Shown here piece after piece: positions 62,394-64,000 of a stretch of DNA of 64,000 nt. The DNA comes from Pseudomonadota bacterium (lineage in GTDB: Bacteria; Pseudomonadota; Gammaproteobacteria; Burkholderiales; Rhodocyclaceae). Position numbers and translations under genes: made by a program. The notes under the pieces were generated by a model, which saw only the letters and a program-made list of their open reading frames with translations, searched no databases and was not told where the DNA came from. Every line of letters starts with the position of its first letter. Position 1 is the stretch's first letter. The stretch is from the NCBI GenBank assembly GCA_018262195.1, contig JAGTRS010000007.1, positions 124,001 through 188,000 on the forward strand. The letters run 5' to 3'.

Positions 62394-64000
62394 TTAGCCA
62401 ACCCAGCGCCGCGCGTTGCGGAACATGCGCATCCACGGCGAATCCTCGCCCCAGTTTTCCGGGTGCCAGGACATCTGCACAGTACGGAAGACACGTTCCG
62501 GGTGCGGCATCATGATCGTGAAGCGACCATCGGCCGTGGTCACTGCCGTCAAACCATTCGGAGAACCATTCGGGTTGTACGGATAGACCTCGGTCGGCTC
62601 ACCCTTGTTGTCGACATAGCGCACGGCGGAGAGAACCTTCCCTTGATCTTCCGCTTTGTCGAATACCGCCCTGCCCTCACCGTGCGAAACGACGATCGGC
62701 ACTTGCGAGCCTTCCATGCCGGCAAAGAAGATCGACGGCGAATCAAGAATTTCGGTCATCACGAAGCGGGCTTCGAACTGCTCGACCTTGTTGCGACGGA
62801 AGGCCGGCCAATGCTCGGCACCCGGGATGATCGACTTTAGCGCGCTCATCATCTGGCAGCCGTTGCAGACACCCAGTGCAAAAGTGTCCTTGCGGTTGAA
62901 GAAGGCGGCGAACTCATCGCGGCAACCGTCGTGCATCAGGATGGTCCGCGCCCAGCCGAGGCCGGCACCGAGAACGTCGCCGTAGGAGAAGCCACCGCAG
63001 GCGACCAACCCCTTGAAGTCCTTCAGGCTGACACGGCCAGCCAGGATGTCGCTCATATGGACGTCGACCGAGGCAAAACCGGCCTTGTCGAAAGCGGCAG
63101 CCATTTCGTAATGACTGTTGACGCCCTGCTCGCGCAGGATGGCAACACGAGGACGGCCACCGACTTGCGTGTAGACCTGGGTGAAATCATCCTGCGGATC
63201 GAAAGTCAGCTTCGGCGTCAGGCCGGGATCGGCGACATCGAGGATGCGGTCGAATTCCTGCTGGGCGCAGCTCGGATTGTCGCGCATGGCCTGCATCTGG
63301 TAGCTGGTCTCGGACCAGGCACGCTGCAGGTCGACGCGCTTCTCGCGCAGAACGCGCTTGGCGTTGCGGGTGACGCGGATTTCGTTCCACTCGTTCATGT
63401 GGCCGACGAAGTGGTAAGGCACGCGCAGCGCACGCAACACCGTCGTGACCTTTTCACGATCAGCGCGGCGAATCTGGATCAGGGCGCCGAGTTCTTCATT
63501 GAACAGCGCGCGAACGATATTTTCGAAATCGCGGCCAGCCAGCAGGTTGGTCAGTTTCTCGGAACCATCGACATCACCGGCACCAGCGTCATAGCAGAGT
63601 CCATCGAGGTCGAGCGAAACACCGCGTCGCGTGGCGAAGGCCATTTCGCAGGCGGCAACGAACAGGCCGCCATCCGAACGGTCATGGTAGGCCAGCAGCA
63701 GGCCGTCGTGATTCAGCTTCTGGACTGCATCGAACAATCCCTTGAGCTTGGCAGGATCGTCGACATCCGGCGCATCGCTGCCGGTGGCGTTGTAAACCTG
63801 GGCCAGACAGGAGCCGCCGAGGCGGTTCTTGCCGAGGTCGAGCAGCAGCAGTTCAGTTTCGCCCTGATCGACGGCCAGTTGCGGCGTCTTGGTCTTGCGC
63901 ACATCGTTCACTGAGGCGAAGGAAGTGACGACCAGTGACAGCGGCGACACGACCTGCTTCTTCTCGCCGCCATCTTCCCAGGCGGTGCGCATCGACAGCG
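62394..64000 (-). CDS. purL: Phosphoribosylformylglycinamidine synthase, C-terminal part
   Basis: The frame is open to the right edge, giving about 535 C-terminal residues of a protein usually near 1300. PurL makes formylglycinamidine ribonucleotide in purine synthesis. Visible are the end of the synthase region ([20 protein letters not shown]) and the glutaminase domain with [20 protein letters not shown], the catalytic cysteine in [11 protein letters not shown], and the His/Glu in [10 protein letters not shown]. It is the large single-chain form of Proteobacteria. Nothing unusual is seen in the visible part. Confidence 0.96.
   Translation of the reverse strand, partial: LSMRTAWEDGGEKKQVVSPLSLVVTSFASVNDVRKTKTPQLAVDQGETELLLLDLGKNRLGGSCLAQVYNATGSDAPDVDDPAKLKGLFDAVQKLNHDGLLLAYHDRSDGGLFVAACEMAFATRRGVSLDLDGLCYDAGAGDVDGSEKLTNLLAGRDFENIVRALFNEELGALIQIRRADREKVTTVLRALRVPYHFVGHMNEWNEIRVTRNAKRVLREKRVDLQRAWSETSYQMQAMRDNPSCAQQEFDRILDVADPGLTPKLTFDPQDDFTQVYTQVGGRPRVAILREQGVNSHYEMAAAFDKAGFASVDVHMSDILAGRVSLKDFKGLVACGGFSYGDVLGAGLGWARTILMHDGCRDEFAAFFNRKDTFALGVCNGCQMMSALKSIIPGAEHWPAFRRNKVEQFEARFVMTEILDSPSIFFAGMEGSQVPIVVSHGEGRAVFDKAEDQGKVLSAVRYVDNKGEPTEVYPYNPNGSPNGLTAVTTADGRFTIMMPHPERVFRTVQMSWHPENWGEDSPWMRMFRNARRWVG

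Noticed and set aside
1-64000. tRNA, rRNA, CRISPR arrays, insertion sequences, prophage or attachment sites
   Set aside because: No cloverleaf-like TTCGA-arm context, regularly spaced repeats, transposase or integrase reading frames were found by reading; a dedicated search was not possible.

Overview
The window reads as a chromosomal segment of a betaproteobacterium, most likely of the Rhodocyclales type (Dechloromonas, Azonexus or Zoogloea-like). This is an inference from gene content: a lexA-imuA-imuB-dnaE2 cassette, an isc operon preceded by cysE, PEP-CTERM/PrsT surface genes, an AmmeMemoRadiSam locus, CZB-domain sensors and many signalling proteins. No phylogenetic computation was possible. 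No tRNA, rRNA, insertion sequence, integrase or CRISPR array was seen. Coding density is high and no gene-free stretch exceeds 300 bases.

Layout. 1-3.7 kb: c-di-GMP/HDOD signalling operon on the minus strand (EAL protein, small protein, partial HDOD protein). 3.8-5.6 kb: thpR, ispF, ispD. 5.6-9.9 kb: five tightly packed plus-strand genes, an MgtC/DUF4010 membrane protein, the three AmmeMemoRadiSam genes (Memo, AMMECR1, radical SAM) and a hydrolase-like protein. 10-13 kb: small proteins, a nucleotide-sugar dehydrogenase and a secreted coiled-coil protein. 13.2-19.9 kb: mfd, DAHP synthase, DUF1015 and serB. 19.9-28.7 kb: a 15-gene minus-strand array running cysE, iscR, two cysteine desulfurases, iscU, iscA, hscB, hscA, fdx, iscX and then six less-known small genes; IscR type-1-like sites lie before cysE and before iscR.

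28.8-35.2 kb is the most accessory-looking part: a serine-hydrolase lipoprotein and a lone acyl carrier protein, then PrsT (the TPR protein of PEP-CTERM systems) and a PEP-CTERM surface protein with a well-spaced sigma-54 promoter. 35.2-41.1 kb: the SOS mutasome operon lexA-imuA-imuB-dnaE2 behind a perfect LexA box. 41.1-53.5 kb: soluble CZB chemoreceptor, dGTPase, thioesterase, ETF-ubiquinone oxidoreductase, fabI, hybrid histidine kinase, ppiD and a MocR-type regulator diverging from a DUF2917 gene.

53.6-57.1 kb: two small divergent genes under two LexA boxes (one product ends in a beta-clamp-binding-like QPGLF motif), a secreted rhodanese, a macro-domain protein, a free-standing CZB protein and a ClpP-like gene broken by an in-frame stop and a frameshift. 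57.3-64 kb: thiM-thiE, pyruvate carboxylase and the C-terminal part of purL, which runs off the right edge.

Most promising for new biology: the LexA-controlled small-gene pair (54.0-54.5 kb), the sigma-54-driven PEP-CTERM locus, the extended isc array with predicted IscR control of cysE, and the five-gene AmmeMemoRadiSam neighbourhood.
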